A stretch of DNA of 64,000 bases, taken from contig NZ_QZMT01000014.1 in assembly GCF_003932495.1 (NCBI RefSeq), positions 1 to 64,000 on the forward strand, given 5' to 3'. Of this stretch, positions 32,093 to 41,491 are shown piece by piece. The DNA is from Guyparkeria sp. SCN-R1 (GTDB taxonomy: Bacteria > Pseudomonadota > Gammaproteobacteria > Halothiobacillales > Halothiobacillaceae). The notes below the pieces were generated by a model. The model saw only the letters and a program-made list of their open reading frames with translations. It did not search any database and was not told the DNA's origin. The number at the start of each line of letters is the position of its first letter. Positions within the stretch are counted from its first letter, which is position 1. The position numbers and the translations under genes were made by a program.

Positions 32093-32227
32093 ATGAAAAG
32101 AACCTTTCAGCCGAGCAACCTGCGCCGCAAGCGGACCCACGGCTTTCGTGCCCGCATGAAGACCCGTGGCGGCCGCGCCATCATCAACGCCCGTCGCGCC
32201 AAGGGCCGCAAGCGTCTGTCTGCCTGA
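32093..32227 (+). CDS. rpmH: Ribosomal protein bL34
   Basis: 44 residues, [20 protein letters not shown] and onward, ending RKRLSA; this is the universally conserved L34 sequence. It is a large-subunit ribosomal protein. It is divergent from dnaA and followed after five bases by rnpA, the conserved arrangement. Confidence 0.97.
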   Translation: MKRTFQPSNLRRKRTHGFRARMKTRGGRAIINARRAKGRKRLSA

Positions 32228-32232
32228 GGCAG

Positions 32233-32652
32233 ATGACCTCTGCACCGCCCGAGGCCCTGAGCTCCGGGGCCGACAGCACGGAACCGGCCGTCATTCGTGG
32301 CGGCCGGTTTCCGCGTTCGGCGCGCCTGCTTTCCGGGCGGGACTACCAGCGCGTGATGCGCGGTGGTAACCGGGTGCATACCGCCAACCTGATGCTGGCA
32401 TTGCACGCCAATCCCGGCGGCGAGCCGCGCCTGGGCCTGGCCGTCAGCCGCAAGCGGGTACGGCTTGCGCATGAGCGCAATCGGGTCAAGCGCGTTGCCC
32501 GCGAACATTTTCGTCTGAGCCGCGCCGAGCTGCCCGGCATGGATGTGGTCGTGCTGGCCAAGTCGGGGGTGGACGAGTTGTCCATGTCCGACTTGCACCA
32601 ACAGATGCGCCAGGCACTGAACAAGGCGAGCCGGAAATGCGCCGCGTCCTGA
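32233..32652 (+). CDS. rnpA: Ribonuclease P protein component
   Basis: 139 residues. It is the protein cofactor of RNase P, which matures tRNA 5' ends. The RNR signature appears as 'AHERNRVKRVAREHFR', preceded by 'GLAVSRKRV'. The first 25 residues are extra compared with shorter homologues, so a later start is possible. It overlaps yidD by 16 bp. Confidence 0.95.
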   Translation: MTSAPPEALSSGADSTEPAVIRGGRFPRSARLLSGRDYQRVMRGGNRVHTANLMLALHANPGGEPRLGLAVSRKRVRLAHERNRVKRVAREHFRLSRAELPGMDVVVLAKSGVDELSMSDLHQQMRQALNKASRKCAAS

Positions 32653-32945
32653 TCGGTCTGGTCAAGGGCTATCGCCTGCTGATCAGCCCCATGCTGCCGC
32701 CATCCTGTCGGTTCTACCCGACCTGTTCGGAGTACGCGGTCGACGCCCTTTCACAACACGGCGCGCTCAAGGGTGGCTGGCTGACCCTGCGTCGACTGGG
32801 TCGCTGCCATCCCTTTTGCGCCGGCGGTGTCGATCCGGTGCCTGGCACCTCCTCGGCACCCGGCTGCTCCCGCTGCCACCCCGAATCCGACGCTTCCCGA
32901 GCCGATGCCCATCACGGGCCCCATGCCGTTCAATCGCGAGACTGA
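32637..32945 (+). CDS. yidD: Membrane protein insertion efficiency factor YidD
   Basis: 102 residues. The core 'LLISPMLPPSCRFYPTCSEY', 'ALKGGWLTLRRLGRCHPF' and 'GGVDPVP' is diagnostic of YidD, a small amphipathic protein that assists YidC-dependent membrane insertion. The C-terminal 25 residues are a variable His/Ser-rich tail. It overlaps rnpA and lies nine bases before yidC. Confidence 0.95.
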   Translation: MRRVLIGLVKGYRLLISPMLPPSCRFYPTCSEYAVDALSQHGALKGGWLTLRRLGRCHPFCAGGVDPVPGTSSAPGCSRCHPESDASRADAHHGPHAVQSRD

Positions 32946-32954
32946 AAGATTCCC

Positions 32955-34664
32955 ATGGAACAACGCCGCCTGATCTTGATCATCGCCCTGGGCTTCGTCC
33001 TGATCCTGCTCTGGCAGGCCTGGCTGGAAGACAATACGTCATCGGCCGAGCGCAGCAACGTTACCCAGACGACCGAACAGGCGGCGGCCGGAAATGACCG
33101 CCCGGCCGACGATCTGCCTACCTCCGGCGGGCCGTCCACGGGGGGCGACGTGCCTTCCGCGGCTGGCGACGAGGCCGGCGCCGGGGCGGGTGACGCGTCG
33201 GATCGGGTGCGGATCGAGACCGACGTGCTGTCGTTGGAGATCGATCCGAACGGCGGCGTGATCCGCCAGGCGGACCTGCTGGAGTACCCCGTCGAGCTCG
33301 ATCAGCCGGACGAGCCGGTGCGCCTGCTCCAGGACAGCAGCGGCTTTACCTACATTGCCCAGTCCGGCCTGATCGGCGCGAAGAATGCGCCGGCGCCGGA
33401 TCACCATGCCACCTTCCAGGTAGAGGAGCCCGAGTACCGGCTCGCCGACGGCGAGTCCGTGCTCGAGGTGCCGATGACCTGGGAAGAGGACGGCATCCGG
33501 GTAACCAAGACCTACCTGTTCAAGCGCGGCTCGTATGCGATCGACCTACGCTACACGGTGGAGAACACCACCGACGCCGAATGGCGGGGTCAGCAATATC
33601 GTCAGCTGACCCGCTCGGGCTCCACCCCCGGCATGCAGCTGATGTACACCTACACCGGCGGCGTCTATGCGGGCACGCCTCCCGGCGGCGGCGATCGACT
33701 CAACTACGAGAAGATCGAATTCGACGAGATGGGCAAGATCAAGCTGCAGAAGGATCTGCAGGATGGTTGGGCCGCCATCATCCAGCACTACTTCATGAGT
33801 GCCTGGGTGCCGTCGAACCCCGAACAGGTGAACCAGTACTACACCCTGCGCAGCCAGAACGACGGTTTTACCGTCTACAGCCTGGGCCTGATGTCGCCGG
33901 TCACCGCAGTGGCGCCGCAGTCGACCCAGACGCTCGAATCGATCCTCTACGTCGGGCCGAAGATCCAGTCGAACCTCGATCCGCTCGCCACGGGCCTGCA
34001 TCTGGCGGTCGACTTCGGCATCCTGACCGTCATTTCCGAGCCGATCTTCTGGCTGCTCGACTTCTTCCATAGTTGGGTCGGCAACTGGGGCTGGGCGATC
34101 GTGCTGGTCACCCTGGTGATCAAGCTGCTCTTCCTGTGGCCCTCGGCGATCAGCTATCGATCGATGGCGCGCATGCGGGCCGTCACGCCGAAGATGCAGG
34201 CCTTGAAGGAGCGCTTCGGCGACGACAAGCAGCGTCTTTCCCAGGAAATGATGAAGCTCTACCAGAAGGAGAAGATCAATCCGCTGGGTGGCTGCCTGCC
34301 GATCCTGATCCAGATCCCGGTGTTCATCGCGCTCTACTGGGTGCTGGTGGAGTCGGTCGAGCTGCGCCAGGCGCCGTGGATCCTGTGGATCGAGGACCTT
34401 ACCCAGAAGGATCCGTACTTCATCCTGCCGTTGCTGATGGGCGCCTCGATGTTCCTGCAGCAGAAGCTCAACCCGGCGCCGGTCGATCCGATGCAGAAAA
34501 AGATCTTCCAGTGGCTGCCGGTGATCTTCACGGTCTTCTTCGCCTTCTTCCCGGCGGGTCTGGTGCTCTACTGGTTCGTCAACAACCTGCTTTCGATCGT
34601 CCAGCAGGCGATCATCACCCGCCGGGTGGAAAAGCAGATGGCGGCCCAGAAGGGATCGAGCTGA
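32955..34664 (+). CDS. yidC: Membrane protein insertase YidC
   Basis: 569 residues. An N-terminal membrane helix ('LILIIALGFVLILLWQAWL') is followed by a low-complexity linker, a large periplasmic beta domain (about 85-355) and the Oxa1-type five-helix insertase domain. Key stretches are 'GWAIVLVTLVIKLLFLWPSA', 'GGCLPILIQIPVFIALYWVL' and 'FFPAGLVLYWFVNNLLSI'. It inserts inner-membrane proteins with or without SecYEG. Confidence 0.97.
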   Translation: MEQRRLILIIALGFVLILLWQAWLEDNTSSAERSNVTQTTEQAAAGNDRPADDLPTSGGPSTGGDVPSAAGDEAGAGAGDASDRVRIETDVLSLEIDPNGGVIRQADLLEYPVELDQPDEPVRLLQDSSGFTYIAQSGLIGAKNAPAPDHHATFQVEEPEYRLADGESVLEVPMTWEEDGIRVTKTYLFKRGSYAIDLRYTVENTTDAEWRGQQYRQLTRSGSTPGMQLMYTYTGGVYAGTPPGGGDRLNYEKIEFDEMGKIKLQKDLQDGWAAIIQHYFMSAWVPSNPEQVNQYYTLRSQNDGFTVYSLGLMSPVTAVAPQSTQTLESILYVGPKIQSNLDPLATGLHLAVDFGILTVISEPIFWLLDFFHSWVGNWGWAIVLVTLVIKLLFLWPSAISYRSMARMRAVTPKMQALKERFGDDKQRLSQEMMKLYQKEKINPLGGCLPILIQIPVFIALYWVLVESVELRQAPWILWIEDLTQKDPYFILPLLMGASMFLQQKLNPAPVDPMQKKIFQWLPVIFTVFFAFFPAGLVLYWFVNNLLSIVQQAIITRRVEKQMAAQKGSS

Positions 34665-34674
34665 TCGGCGGCGA

Positions 34675-34690
34675 TGTTTCCCGTGAAACA
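34675..34690. promoter_or_regulatory. parS-like ParB-binding palindrome
   Basis: TGTTTCCCGTGAAACA matches the bacterial parS consensus TGTTTCACGTGAAACA at 15 of 16 positions. It lies in the yidC-mnmE gap, close to the presumed origin, where parS sites normally cluster. No parA or parB gene is in this window. Confidence 0.65.
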
Positions 34691-34723
34691 TCGCTCCCTT
34701 GCCGGGCGTAATCGGACGTTCTC

Positions 34724-36070
34724 ATGAGCGCGATACCGGTCGACACGATCTGCGCGGTGGCGACCGCCGCCGGGCGGGCCGGTGTCGGCGTCGTCCGACT
34801 GTCCGGGCCGGAGGCGCTCGCCATCGTCCGACGCCTGAGCGGCATCGAGCCCCGTCCTCGCTACGCCCACTACGTCACGCTGAACCGACCGGAAAGCGAC
34901 GAGGTGCTGGACGACGGCATCCTGCTGTATTTCCCGGGGCCGCATTCCTACACCGGCGAGGACGTGGTCGAATGGCAGGGGCACGGCAACCCGGTGCTGC
35001 TGGATGCCGCCGTCGCGGCGATGATCGCCTGTGGTGCGCGCATGGCCCGTCCCGGTGAATTTACCGAGCGGGCCTTCCTCAATGGCCGCATGGATCTGGC
35101 ACAGGCCGAGGCGGTCGCCGATCTGATCGAGGCCGGTTCCACGCAGGCGGCCACCGCCGCGCGCCGGTCGTTGACCGGGGCGTTCTCGCGACGTGTGGAT
35201 GCGTTCGTTGAACACCTGATCCACCTGCGGATGTACATCGAGGCCGCCCTCGATTTCCCCGAAGAAGAGATCGATTTCCTTTCCGACACGCGGCTGCGTG
35301 ACCAACTCGCCGCCTTGCGTGAGGAGTTGGCCGACCTGCTGGGCCGCACCGGTGAAGGCGTGCGGCTGCGCGAAGGATTGCAACTCGTGATCGTCGGCCA
35401 GCCCAATGCCGGCAAGTCGAGTCTGCTCAACCAGCTGGCCGGCGAGTCGCGCGCGATCGTCACCGAGATTGCCGGCACCACCCGCGACGTGCTGCGCGCC
35501 GAGATCATGCTCGACGGCCTGCCGCTGCACGTGATCGATACCGCCGGCCTGCGCCAGAGCGATGACCCGATCGAGCAGGAAGGTATCCGCCGCGCCTGGG
35601 AGGAGATCGAGCGCGCCGATCTGATCCTGCACCTGATCGACGGCGCACACGGCCGATCGGCCGAGGACGAGGCCACGCTCGCGCGCCTCCCCGACAAGCC
35701 GCTGCTGACCGTGATCAACAAGGTCGACCTGACCGACCAGTCGCCCTCCGAGGCGGTCGAGGACGGCATACTGCGGTTGAGCGCCCGAACCGGGGCGGGC
35801 GTGGATGCGTTGCGCCGCGAACTGCGGCACCTTGCCGGCGTGTCCGATCGGACCGAGGATCCCTTTATCGCGCGTCGGCGGCATCTCGAGGCACTCGAGC
35901 GCGCCCGGGAAAGCCTGGCCGAGGCCTCCGACTCGCTGGCGTTGGGGGCGGGCGAGCTGGCGGCCGAGTCGTTGCGCCGCGCGCAGTCCGCGATGGAGGC
36001 CATCACCGGTCGCTATACCGCCGATGACCTGCTGGGCGAGATCTTCGGCAGTTTCTGCATCGGCAAGTGA
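34724..36070 (+). CDS. mnmE: tRNA modification GTPase MnmE
   Basis: 448 residues. With MnmG it makes the 5-carboxymethylaminomethyl group at wobble uridine. The N-terminal tetrahydrofolate-binding domain has 'AGRAGVGVVRLSG'. The inserted G domain carries 'GQPNAGKSSLLNQLAG', 'DTAGLR' and 'NKVD'. The protein ends 'IFGSFCIGK', the conserved catalytic C(I/L)GK. The usual downstream mnmG-rsmG-parAB genes are not here. Confidence 0.96.
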   Translation: MSAIPVDTICAVATAAGRAGVGVVRLSGPEALAIVRRLSGIEPRPRYAHYVTLNRPESDEVLDDGILLYFPGPHSYTGEDVVEWQGHGNPVLLDAAVAAMIACGARMARPGEFTERAFLNGRMDLAQAEAVADLIEAGSTQAATAARRSLTGAFSRRVDAFVEHLIHLRMYIEAALDFPEEEIDFLSDTRLRDQLAALREELADLLGRTGEGVRLREGLQLVIVGQPNAGKSSLLNQLAGESRAIVTEIAGTTRDVLRAEIMLDGLPLHVIDTAGLRQSDDPIEQEGIRRAWEEIERADLILHLIDGAHGRSAEDEATLARLPDKPLLTVINKVDLTDQSPSEAVEDGILRLSARTGAGVDALRRELRHLAGVSDRTEDPFIARRRHLEALERARESLAEASDSLALGAGELAAESLRRAQSAMEAITGRYTADDLLGEIFGSFCIGK

Positions 36071-36211
36071 GCCGTACCGGATTCGTGCCGGTCTACCCGA
36101 GCGCCCTGCTTGGTTGAAGGCCCCGGCCTCTCGCGCTTAAATACCCGATCGATTTTTCTTGGGACCGTCGGGCCACGTCCGGCTTGCCCTTTCGGGTAGA
36201 GGAGCGCCGCC

Positions 36212-36766
36212 ATGCTGTCGATGGAGTACCAGCCGCCGATTGACATTCGACAGGTCACCGGTCGAGTGGTCGGGTTGGGAACCCACCGGGCCTTGCAGTC
36301 AAAGACCGACTGCAATGGCATCATCACCCAGGCCAGCCGATCGCTGGCCGAGATTTCCGGGTTCGCTGTCGACGAGCTGATCGGCCAGCCGCACAACATC
36401 CTGCGCCATCCGGATATGCCCGATACCGTCTATTACCTGATGTGGCAGACCATTCAGGCCGGCGAGGAATTCTTCGGCATCGTCAAGAATCGCTGCAAGA
36501 ACGGTGATCATTACTGGGTGCTGACCCGCGTCGCGCCGATCGTCCGTGATGGCCAGACGCAGGGTTACACCTCGGCTCGCTTTCTGCCGCGCGCCGACGT
36601 GGTGCCGGAATGGGAGCAGCTGTTTGCCGACATGCGCGCCGCCGAGCAGCGCAGTAGTCAGACCGACGAGCGGCGTTTTACGCCCGCGATCGAGGTAATG
36701 AATCGCTTCGTCCGTCGGCACGGTTATGCCAGCCTGCCGCAGATGGTGCTGTCCTCCCGGGCCTGA
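36212..36766 (+). CDS. Single PAS-domain sensor protein (Aer-type PAS)
   Basis: 184 residues. A PAS domain covers about residues 25-130. 'GIITQASRSLAEISGFAVDE' followed by 'LIGQPHNILRHPDMP' and 'NRCKNGDHYWVLTRVAPI' resemble the FAD-binding PAS of the aerotaxis receptor Aer. There is no membrane, HAMP, signalling or kinase part, so it must act through a partner. It lies upstream of a GNAT gene (16-bp gap) and an EAL gene. Redox or oxygen sensing is inferred from the PAS type. Confidence 0.8.
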   Translation: MLSMEYQPPIDIRQVTGRVVGLGTHRALQSKTDCNGIITQASRSLAEISGFAVDELIGQPHNILRHPDMPDTVYYLMWQTIQAGEEFFGIVKNRCKNGDHYWVLTRVAPIVRDGQTQGYTSARFLPRADVVPEWEQLFADMRAAEQRSSQTDERRFTPAIEVMNRFVRRHGYASLPQMVLSSRA

Positions 36767-36782
36767 GTTGGCGTAGAACAGA

Positions 36783-37328
36783 ATGTCGTTGCCCGCCTGC
36801 CAATCCGCTGAGCCCAATCGGCTGTCGCTCGATCCGGCGGAACCTGACGATCTGCCCGGTATCGCGGCCCTGGCCGAAAGCATCTGGTGGCGGTGTTATC
36901 CGCCCATCATTGGCAGTGCCCAGGTGCATTACATGCTCGGGCGCGGCTACGCCTTGCCCGCGTTGCGCGAGGCCCAGCAGAACGGCACCCGCTTTTCGCT
37001 GCTGCGGATTGTCGGCGTGCCGATCGGCTTTTCGGCCTGGCGCCACGAATCGGATATGGCCTTCCTCGACAAGCTCTACCTGGATCCGAGCTTTCACGGC
37101 AAGGGGCTGGGTCACTGGTTGATCGATGCCAGTTGCCGGCAGATGGCCGTTGAGGGTCTCGACCAGGTCCGACTGCGGGTCAATCGACACAATCACCCGG
37201 CCATCAGGGCCTACGAACGGGCCGGGTTTTTTGTCTCGGGCAGTGATTGCCAGCCGATCGGCAAAGGCTTCGTCATGGACGATTACCTTATGTATCGCAC
37301 GGGAATTCTCGGGCTTTTGCTAGACTGA
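36783..37328 (+). CDS. GNAT family N-acetyltransferase
   Basis: 181 residues. The acetyl-CoA-binding segment is 'LYLDPSFHGKGLGHWLIDAS' (Q/RxxGxG/A variant HGKGLG), followed by 'VNRHNHPAIRAYERAGF', the typical GNAT C-terminal signature. The substrate is unknown. It sits between PAS and EAL genes on the same strand and may share their transcript. I see no reason to pair it with the antitoxin-like gene at 52591, which is 15 kb away inside a transposon. Confidence 0.85.
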   Translation: MSLPACQSAEPNRLSLDPAEPDDLPGIAALAESIWWRCYPPIIGSAQVHYMLGRGYALPALREAQQNGTRFSLLRIVGVPIGFSAWRHESDMAFLDKLYLDPSFHGKGLGHWLIDASCRQMAVEGLDQVRLRVNRHNHPAIRAYERAGFFVSGSDCQPIGKGFVMDDYLMYRTGILGLLLD

Positions 37329-37386
37329 CCCACTGGCGCCGCCGCCTCGGTGGGCCATTGCTTGTCAGTGCCCCGGGAGGTTGTCG

Positions 37387-38181
37387 ATGCCGCAAGTGAC
37401 CGAACTCAACGATCTGCAGGTGTTCCCCGACGGGGTGCGGCAGGTCACCTGCCGCGATTGCCTGGCCGAGGCCTCGGACAAACTGGGTTTCTCGTTTTCC
37501 ATGGCGTTCCAGCCGATCGTCGATATCGATCGCAACGAGATCTACGCCTACGAGGCGCTGGTGCGCGGTCCCAACGGGGAGTCGGCCGGCAGTGTGCTCG
37601 GCCAGGTCACCGACCAGAATCGCTACTACTTCGATCAGGCCGCGCGCGTGACCGCGATTCGCCTCGCCTCCGAGCTCGGGATCGAGGCGCATCTGAGCAT
37701 CAACTTCATGCCCAATGCCGTCTACAAGCCGCAGGCCTGCATTCGCGCGACCATGGAGGCGGCTGCCATCTACGGCTTCGACCCGAAGCGGTTGATCTTC
37801 GAGGTCACCGAGGCCGAGCGCATCACCGATCGCGGCCACCTGCGCTCGATCTTCGACGAGTACCGCGAGCGCGGGCTGATGCGGGCGATCGATGACTACG
37901 GCGAGGGGTTCGCTGGACTGAATCACCTGATCGAGCTCGAGCCCGACCTGGTCAAGATCGATCTCAACCTGATACGCGGTGTCGATGAACACCGCAGCAA
38001 GCAGGCGGTGATCCGTTCGACCGCGATGATGTGCGAGGAAATGGGGATCGAGCTGATCGCCGAAGGGGTCGAGACGCGCGAGGAATACGAGACGCTACGT
38101 TCGCTCGGACTCAACCGCTTCCAGGGATACTGGTTCGCCCGGCCCGGGTTCGAGACACTCCCGATCCCCGAGATGCCCTGA
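37387..38181 (+). CDS. EAL-domain cyclic-di-GMP phosphodiesterase
   Basis: 264 residues from ATG 37387 (GGGAGG upstream; a TTG six bases earlier is less likely). It is a stand-alone EAL domain, similar in plan to the EAL half of BLUF-EAL proteins. Catalytic motifs are mostly intact: 'YEALVRG', 'FEVTEAERI', '[12 protein letters not shown]', '[11 protein letters not shown]' and '[10 protein letters not shown]'. It is predicted to hydrolyse c-di-GMP to pGpG. There is no sensor domain; the PAS protein encoded 1.2 kb upstream could supply one, by inference. Confidence 0.87.
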   Translation: MPQVTELNDLQVFPDGVRQVTCRDCLAEASDKLGFSFSMAFQPIVDIDRNEIYAYEALVRGPNGESAGSVLGQVTDQNRYYFDQAARVTAIRLASELGIEAHLSINFMPNAVYKPQACIRATMEAAAIYGFDPKRLIFEVTEAERITDRGHLRSIFDEYRERGLMRAIDDYGEGFAGLNHLIELEPDLVKIDLNLIRGVDEHRSKQAVIRSTAMMCEEMGIELIAEGVETREEYETLRSLGLNRFQGYWFARPGFETLPIPEMP

Positions 38182-38290
38182 ATTCGCCCACGCCCGCCTC
38201 TCCGGCTGCACGCCGCCGCGAGGTGTCGAGCAGACGGACCGGCGAGGCCCCCGGCTCGATAACGGCCCAATTCATTCCACCGAAGATTCC

Positions 38291-39358
38291 ATGCCCTCAG
38301 AAAAAGACCCCGTCATTCGACTGACCCAGTACAGCCATGGTGCCGGTTGTGGCTGCAAGATCGCCCCGGCCCTGCTCGACGACATGCTGGTCTCGAGCCT
38401 GACCCCGATCCAGCCCGACGCCCGGCTGCTCGTGGGCAACGACTCGCGTGACGATGCGGCCGTCTTCGATCTGGGCGACGGCAGCGCCGTGATCTCGACT
38501 ACCGACTTCTTCATGCCGATCGTCGACGACCCGTTCACCTTCGGCCGGATCGCGGCGACCAACGCGATCAGCGATGTCTACGCCATGGGCGGTCAACCGT
38601 TGCTGGCCATCGCGATCCTCGGCTGGCCGATCGACAAGCTGGGCCCGGAGATCGCCGCGGCGGTGATCGACGGCGGGCGCAGTGCCTGCTTTGATGCCGG
38701 CATCACGCTGGCTGGCGGGCACTCGATCGATGCCCCCGAACCCATTTTCGGCCTGGCCGTGACCGGCCGCGTCGAGCTCGACCGGCTCAAGCGCAACGAC
38801 ACCGCTCGTGCCGGCGATCATCTCTTTCTCACCAAGCCGCTCGGCGTTGGCGTATTGACCACCGCACAAAAGAACGGCGTGCTCGACGCCGCCCACGCCG
38901 ATTTCGCCCCGCAGAGCATGACGCGCCTGAACCTTATCGGCCGTGAGTTGGCGGCGCTCGAGGCGGTCACCGCCATGACCGATGTCACCGGCTTCGGGCT
39001 GGGCGGTCATTTGCTCGAGTTGGTGCGCGGCAGCCGGCTGCGCGCCGAGATCGACGTGGCATCGTTGCCGCTGATCGAGGCGGTCGCCGACTACATCGCC
39101 GCCGGCCAGATGCCGGGCGGTACCGGGCGGAACTTCGCCAGCTACGGACGTGATCTCGGCCAGATGAGCGAGTTCGCCCGCGCGATCGTCTGTGATCCGC
39201 AGACCTCCGGTGGGTTGCTGGTATCGGTGCGTCCCGAGGCAGCCGACGCCGTCGCCTCGTTGCTGGCCGAGGCCGGACTGCACGCGGCTCCCATCGGACG
39301 CCTGCACGAGGAGAACGAGGGCCCGCGCGTGGTCTTCCATGAGGGCGGCTCGGCGTGA
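38291..39358 (+). CDS. selD: Selenophosphate synthetase
   Basis: 355 residues. It makes selenophosphate from selenide and ATP. The catalytic segment '[11 protein letters not shown]' has cysteine at residues 20 and 22 and the essential lysine at 23; cysteine rather than selenocysteine is used. The downstream '[11 protein letters not shown]', '[14 protein letters not shown]' and '[17 protein letters not shown]' are typical. It overlaps selU by four bases (ATGA-type), so the pair is an operon. Confidence 0.95.
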   Translation: MPSEKDPVIRLTQYSHGAGCGCKIAPALLDDMLVSSLTPIQPDARLLVGNDSRDDAAVFDLGDGSAVISTTDFFMPIVDDPFTFGRIAATNAISDVYAMGGQPLLAIAILGWPIDKLGPEIAAAVIDGGRSACFDAGITLAGGHSIDAPEPIFGLAVTGRVELDRLKRNDTARAGDHLFLTKPLGVGVLTTAQKNGVLDAAHADFAPQSMTRLNLIGRELAALEAVTAMTDVTGFGLGGHLLELVRGSRLRAEIDVASLPLIEAVADYIAAGQMPGGTGRNFASYGRDLGQMSEFARAIVCDPQTSGGLLVSVRPEAADAVASLLAEAGLHAAPIGRLHEENEGPRVVFHEGGSA

Positions 39359-40494
39359 GCGGGCGTGCCGATCTGCCGTTGGTGACCGATATCGCCTCGA
39401 TTTTCCTCGACGAGCGGCCGATGCTGGACGTCCGCGCACCGGTGGAGTTCGAGCAGGGGGCGTTTCCCGGGGCAGAGAATCGGCCGCTGCTCACCGACGA
39501 GGAGCGCCACCAGGTCGGCATTCGTTACAAGGAAGCCGGCCAGGATGCCGCGATCGCGCTGGGCTACGAGTTGGTCGACGCACAGGAAAAGGCCCGCCGG
39601 GTGGCGAAATGGCAGGCGTTCACCGAGGCCCATCCCGACGGCCTGCTCTACTGTTTCCGTGGTGGGCTGCGCTCACGATTGACCCAGCAGATGCTGTTCG
39701 AGGAGGCGGGTATCACCTATCCGCGCGTCGCCGGCGGCTACAAGGCCATGCGCCGCTTTCTGCTCGATGCCCTGGAAACCCAGGCGGCCGACGCCCCCCT
39801 GATCATGCTGGGTGGGCGCACCGGCGTGGGCAAAACGCCGTTTCTGTACCACTTCGAGCGCTACCTGGATCTCGAGGGGCGGGCGCGGCACAAGGGCTCG
39901 GCCTTCGGTCGCGAGCCGGAACCGCAACCCATGCCGATCGACTTCGAGAACCAGGTCGCGATTGACCTGTTGCGCCTGCGGCATCGTGCCCCGGACGAGC
40001 CGATCCTGGTGGAGGACGAGGGCAAGATGGTCGGCGCGCGGCTGGTGCCGCCGGCCCTGTTCGAGCGCATGCGCACCTCGCCGCTGGTGGTGATCGAACG
40101 TCCGCTGGACGAGCGGGTCGAGCAGAGCCTCAAGGACTACATCATCGATCTCGAGGCCGGTTACCGCGGCGTGCTGGCCACCGACGCCGCCGGGGCGAGC
40201 GCGCGGGTGCGCGAGCACATCCTCGGGGCGATCAACCGGGTGGCCAAGCGCCTCGGCGGCGCGCGCCACGCCAAGGTGCGCGGCATGGCCGAGGAGGCCC
40301 TCGATGCCTGGTACGGCCAGGATGATGTCCAGGGCCTGCGCGATCTGATCCGGGTGATGCTGGTCGAGTACTACGACCCCATGTACGATTACCAGCTGGC
40401 CAACAAGCGCGACCGCATCGTCTTCAGCGGTCCGCCCGAGGCGGTGGCCGAAGAGCTGGCCTCGCGAGGACTGCGGCCGCAACGGCCGATCTGA
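39355..40494 (+). CDS. selU: tRNA 2-selenouridine synthase
   Basis: 379 residues. It replaces sulfur by selenium in 2-thiouridine at the wobble position. An N-terminal rhodanese-like domain has the catalytic cysteine in '[11 protein letters not shown]', and the C-terminal P-loop domain carries '[16 protein letters not shown]'. It is translationally coupled to selD, which supplies its selenophosphate. The gene is also called ybbB or mnmH. Confidence 0.95.
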   Translation: MSGRADLPLVTDIASIFLDERPMLDVRAPVEFEQGAFPGAENRPLLTDEERHQVGIRYKEAGQDAAIALGYELVDAQEKARRVAKWQAFTEAHPDGLLYCFRGGLRSRLTQQMLFEEAGITYPRVAGGYKAMRRFLLDALETQAADAPLIMLGGRTGVGKTPFLYHFERYLDLEGRARHKGSAFGREPEPQPMPIDFENQVAIDLLRLRHRAPDEPILVEDEGKMVGARLVPPALFERMRTSPLVVIERPLDERVEQSLKDYIIDLEAGYRGVLATDAAGASARVREHILGAINRVAKRLGGARHAKVRGMAEEALDAWYGQDDVQGLRDLIRVMLVEYYDPMYDYQLANKRDRIVFSGPPEAVAEELASRGLRPQRPI

Positions 40495-40585
40495 CGCCCT
40501 CGCTGACCTGCCCCGGCCCGGTGAGCCTGTTCGTCGCCCTCTCGCCGCGGTAGACTTCCCGCCCCCTCGGAAGGTCGAGCCCGTC

Positions 40586-41380
40586 ATGCCGGAATCACCT
40601 CAACAACCCGTCCCGAGCGGTCGAGACGATCTCTACCGCGACCCGCAGCCACCGGCGGCGTTCCGTTTCGACGCCTCGGTGGCGGCGGTGTTCCCGGACA
40701 TGATCTCGCGCTCCGTGCCGGGCTATCGTTTCAACCTCGAGCTGGTGGCGGCGATTGCCCGGCGCCACGTGCAGGCTCACTCCCGGGTCTACGACCTGGG
40801 CTGTTCGCTGGGCGCGATGACGCTCTCGATCCGCTCGGCACTCGCCGGCATGGATGCGCCGCCGGCGGGGGTCGAGCTGATCGGCGTGGACAACTCGCAG
40901 GCCATGCTCGAGCGCGCCCGGGCGCAGCTGGCCGCGTTCCACTCGCCCTATCGCACCGATCTGGTCTGTGCCGACCTTGCCGAGGTGCTGCCCGAACGCG
41001 CCTCGATGGTGGTGCTCGCCTACACGCTGCAGTTCGTCGAGCCGGCGCGGCGCGATGCCGTGATCGCCCGCCTTTACGACGGCCTGTTGCCGGATGGCGT
41101 GCTGGTGCTGGCGGAAAAGGTCAACGAACCCGAACCCGGCGCCGAGGCGCTGATGACCGAGCTTCACCATGACTTCAAGCGCGCCAATGGCTACTCCGAG
41201 CTGGAGATTGCCGGCAAGCGACAGGCATTGGAAAACGTGCTGCTCACCGAGACGGTCACCAACCACGAGGACCGCCTGCGGCAAGCGGGCTTCGACGAGG
41301 TGGTGATGCTCTCGCGCCATTACGGGTTCTGCCTCTGGCTGGCGCGGCGATGCAAAAAAACAACGGATCAGACCGACTGA
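40586..41380 (+). CDS. cmoA: Carboxy-S-adenosyl-L-methionine synthase
   Basis: 264 residues. It makes carboxy-SAM from SAM and prephenate for wobble uridine modification. Signatures are 'FRFDASVAAVFPDMISRSVP', 'VYDLGCSLGAMTLSIR' (SAM site) and 'LAYTLQFVEPARRDAVI'. Normally cmoA is next to cmoB; here an outer-membrane protein gene lies between them. Confidence 0.95.
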   Translation: MPESPQQPVPSGRDDLYRDPQPPAAFRFDASVAAVFPDMISRSVPGYRFNLELVAAIARRHVQAHSRVYDLGCSLGAMTLSIRSALAGMDAPPAGVELIGVDNSQAMLERARAQLAAFHSPYRTDLVCADLAEVLPERASMVVLAYTLQFVEPARRDAVIARLYDGLLPDGVLVLAEKVNEPEPGAEALMTELHHDFKRANGYSELEIAGKRQALENVLLTETVTNHEDRLRQAGFDEVVMLSRHYGFCLWLARRCKKTTDQTD

Positions 41381-41491
41381 TTGCCCCGTCCAGGGAACCG
41401 CTCATGGCGGGAAGAGACATACCTCTTATGCTGTGCGACCCATAACGGACGGTCGCGATTTTGTCGTGTGTGAACAACAGGAATGGAACCG

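Noticed and set aside
36783-37328. GNAT acetyltransferase as toxin partner of the TacA-like protein
   Set aside because: It is 15 kb away, outside the transposon, and part of a PAS/EAL neighbourhood; TacT toxins are encoded next to TacA.
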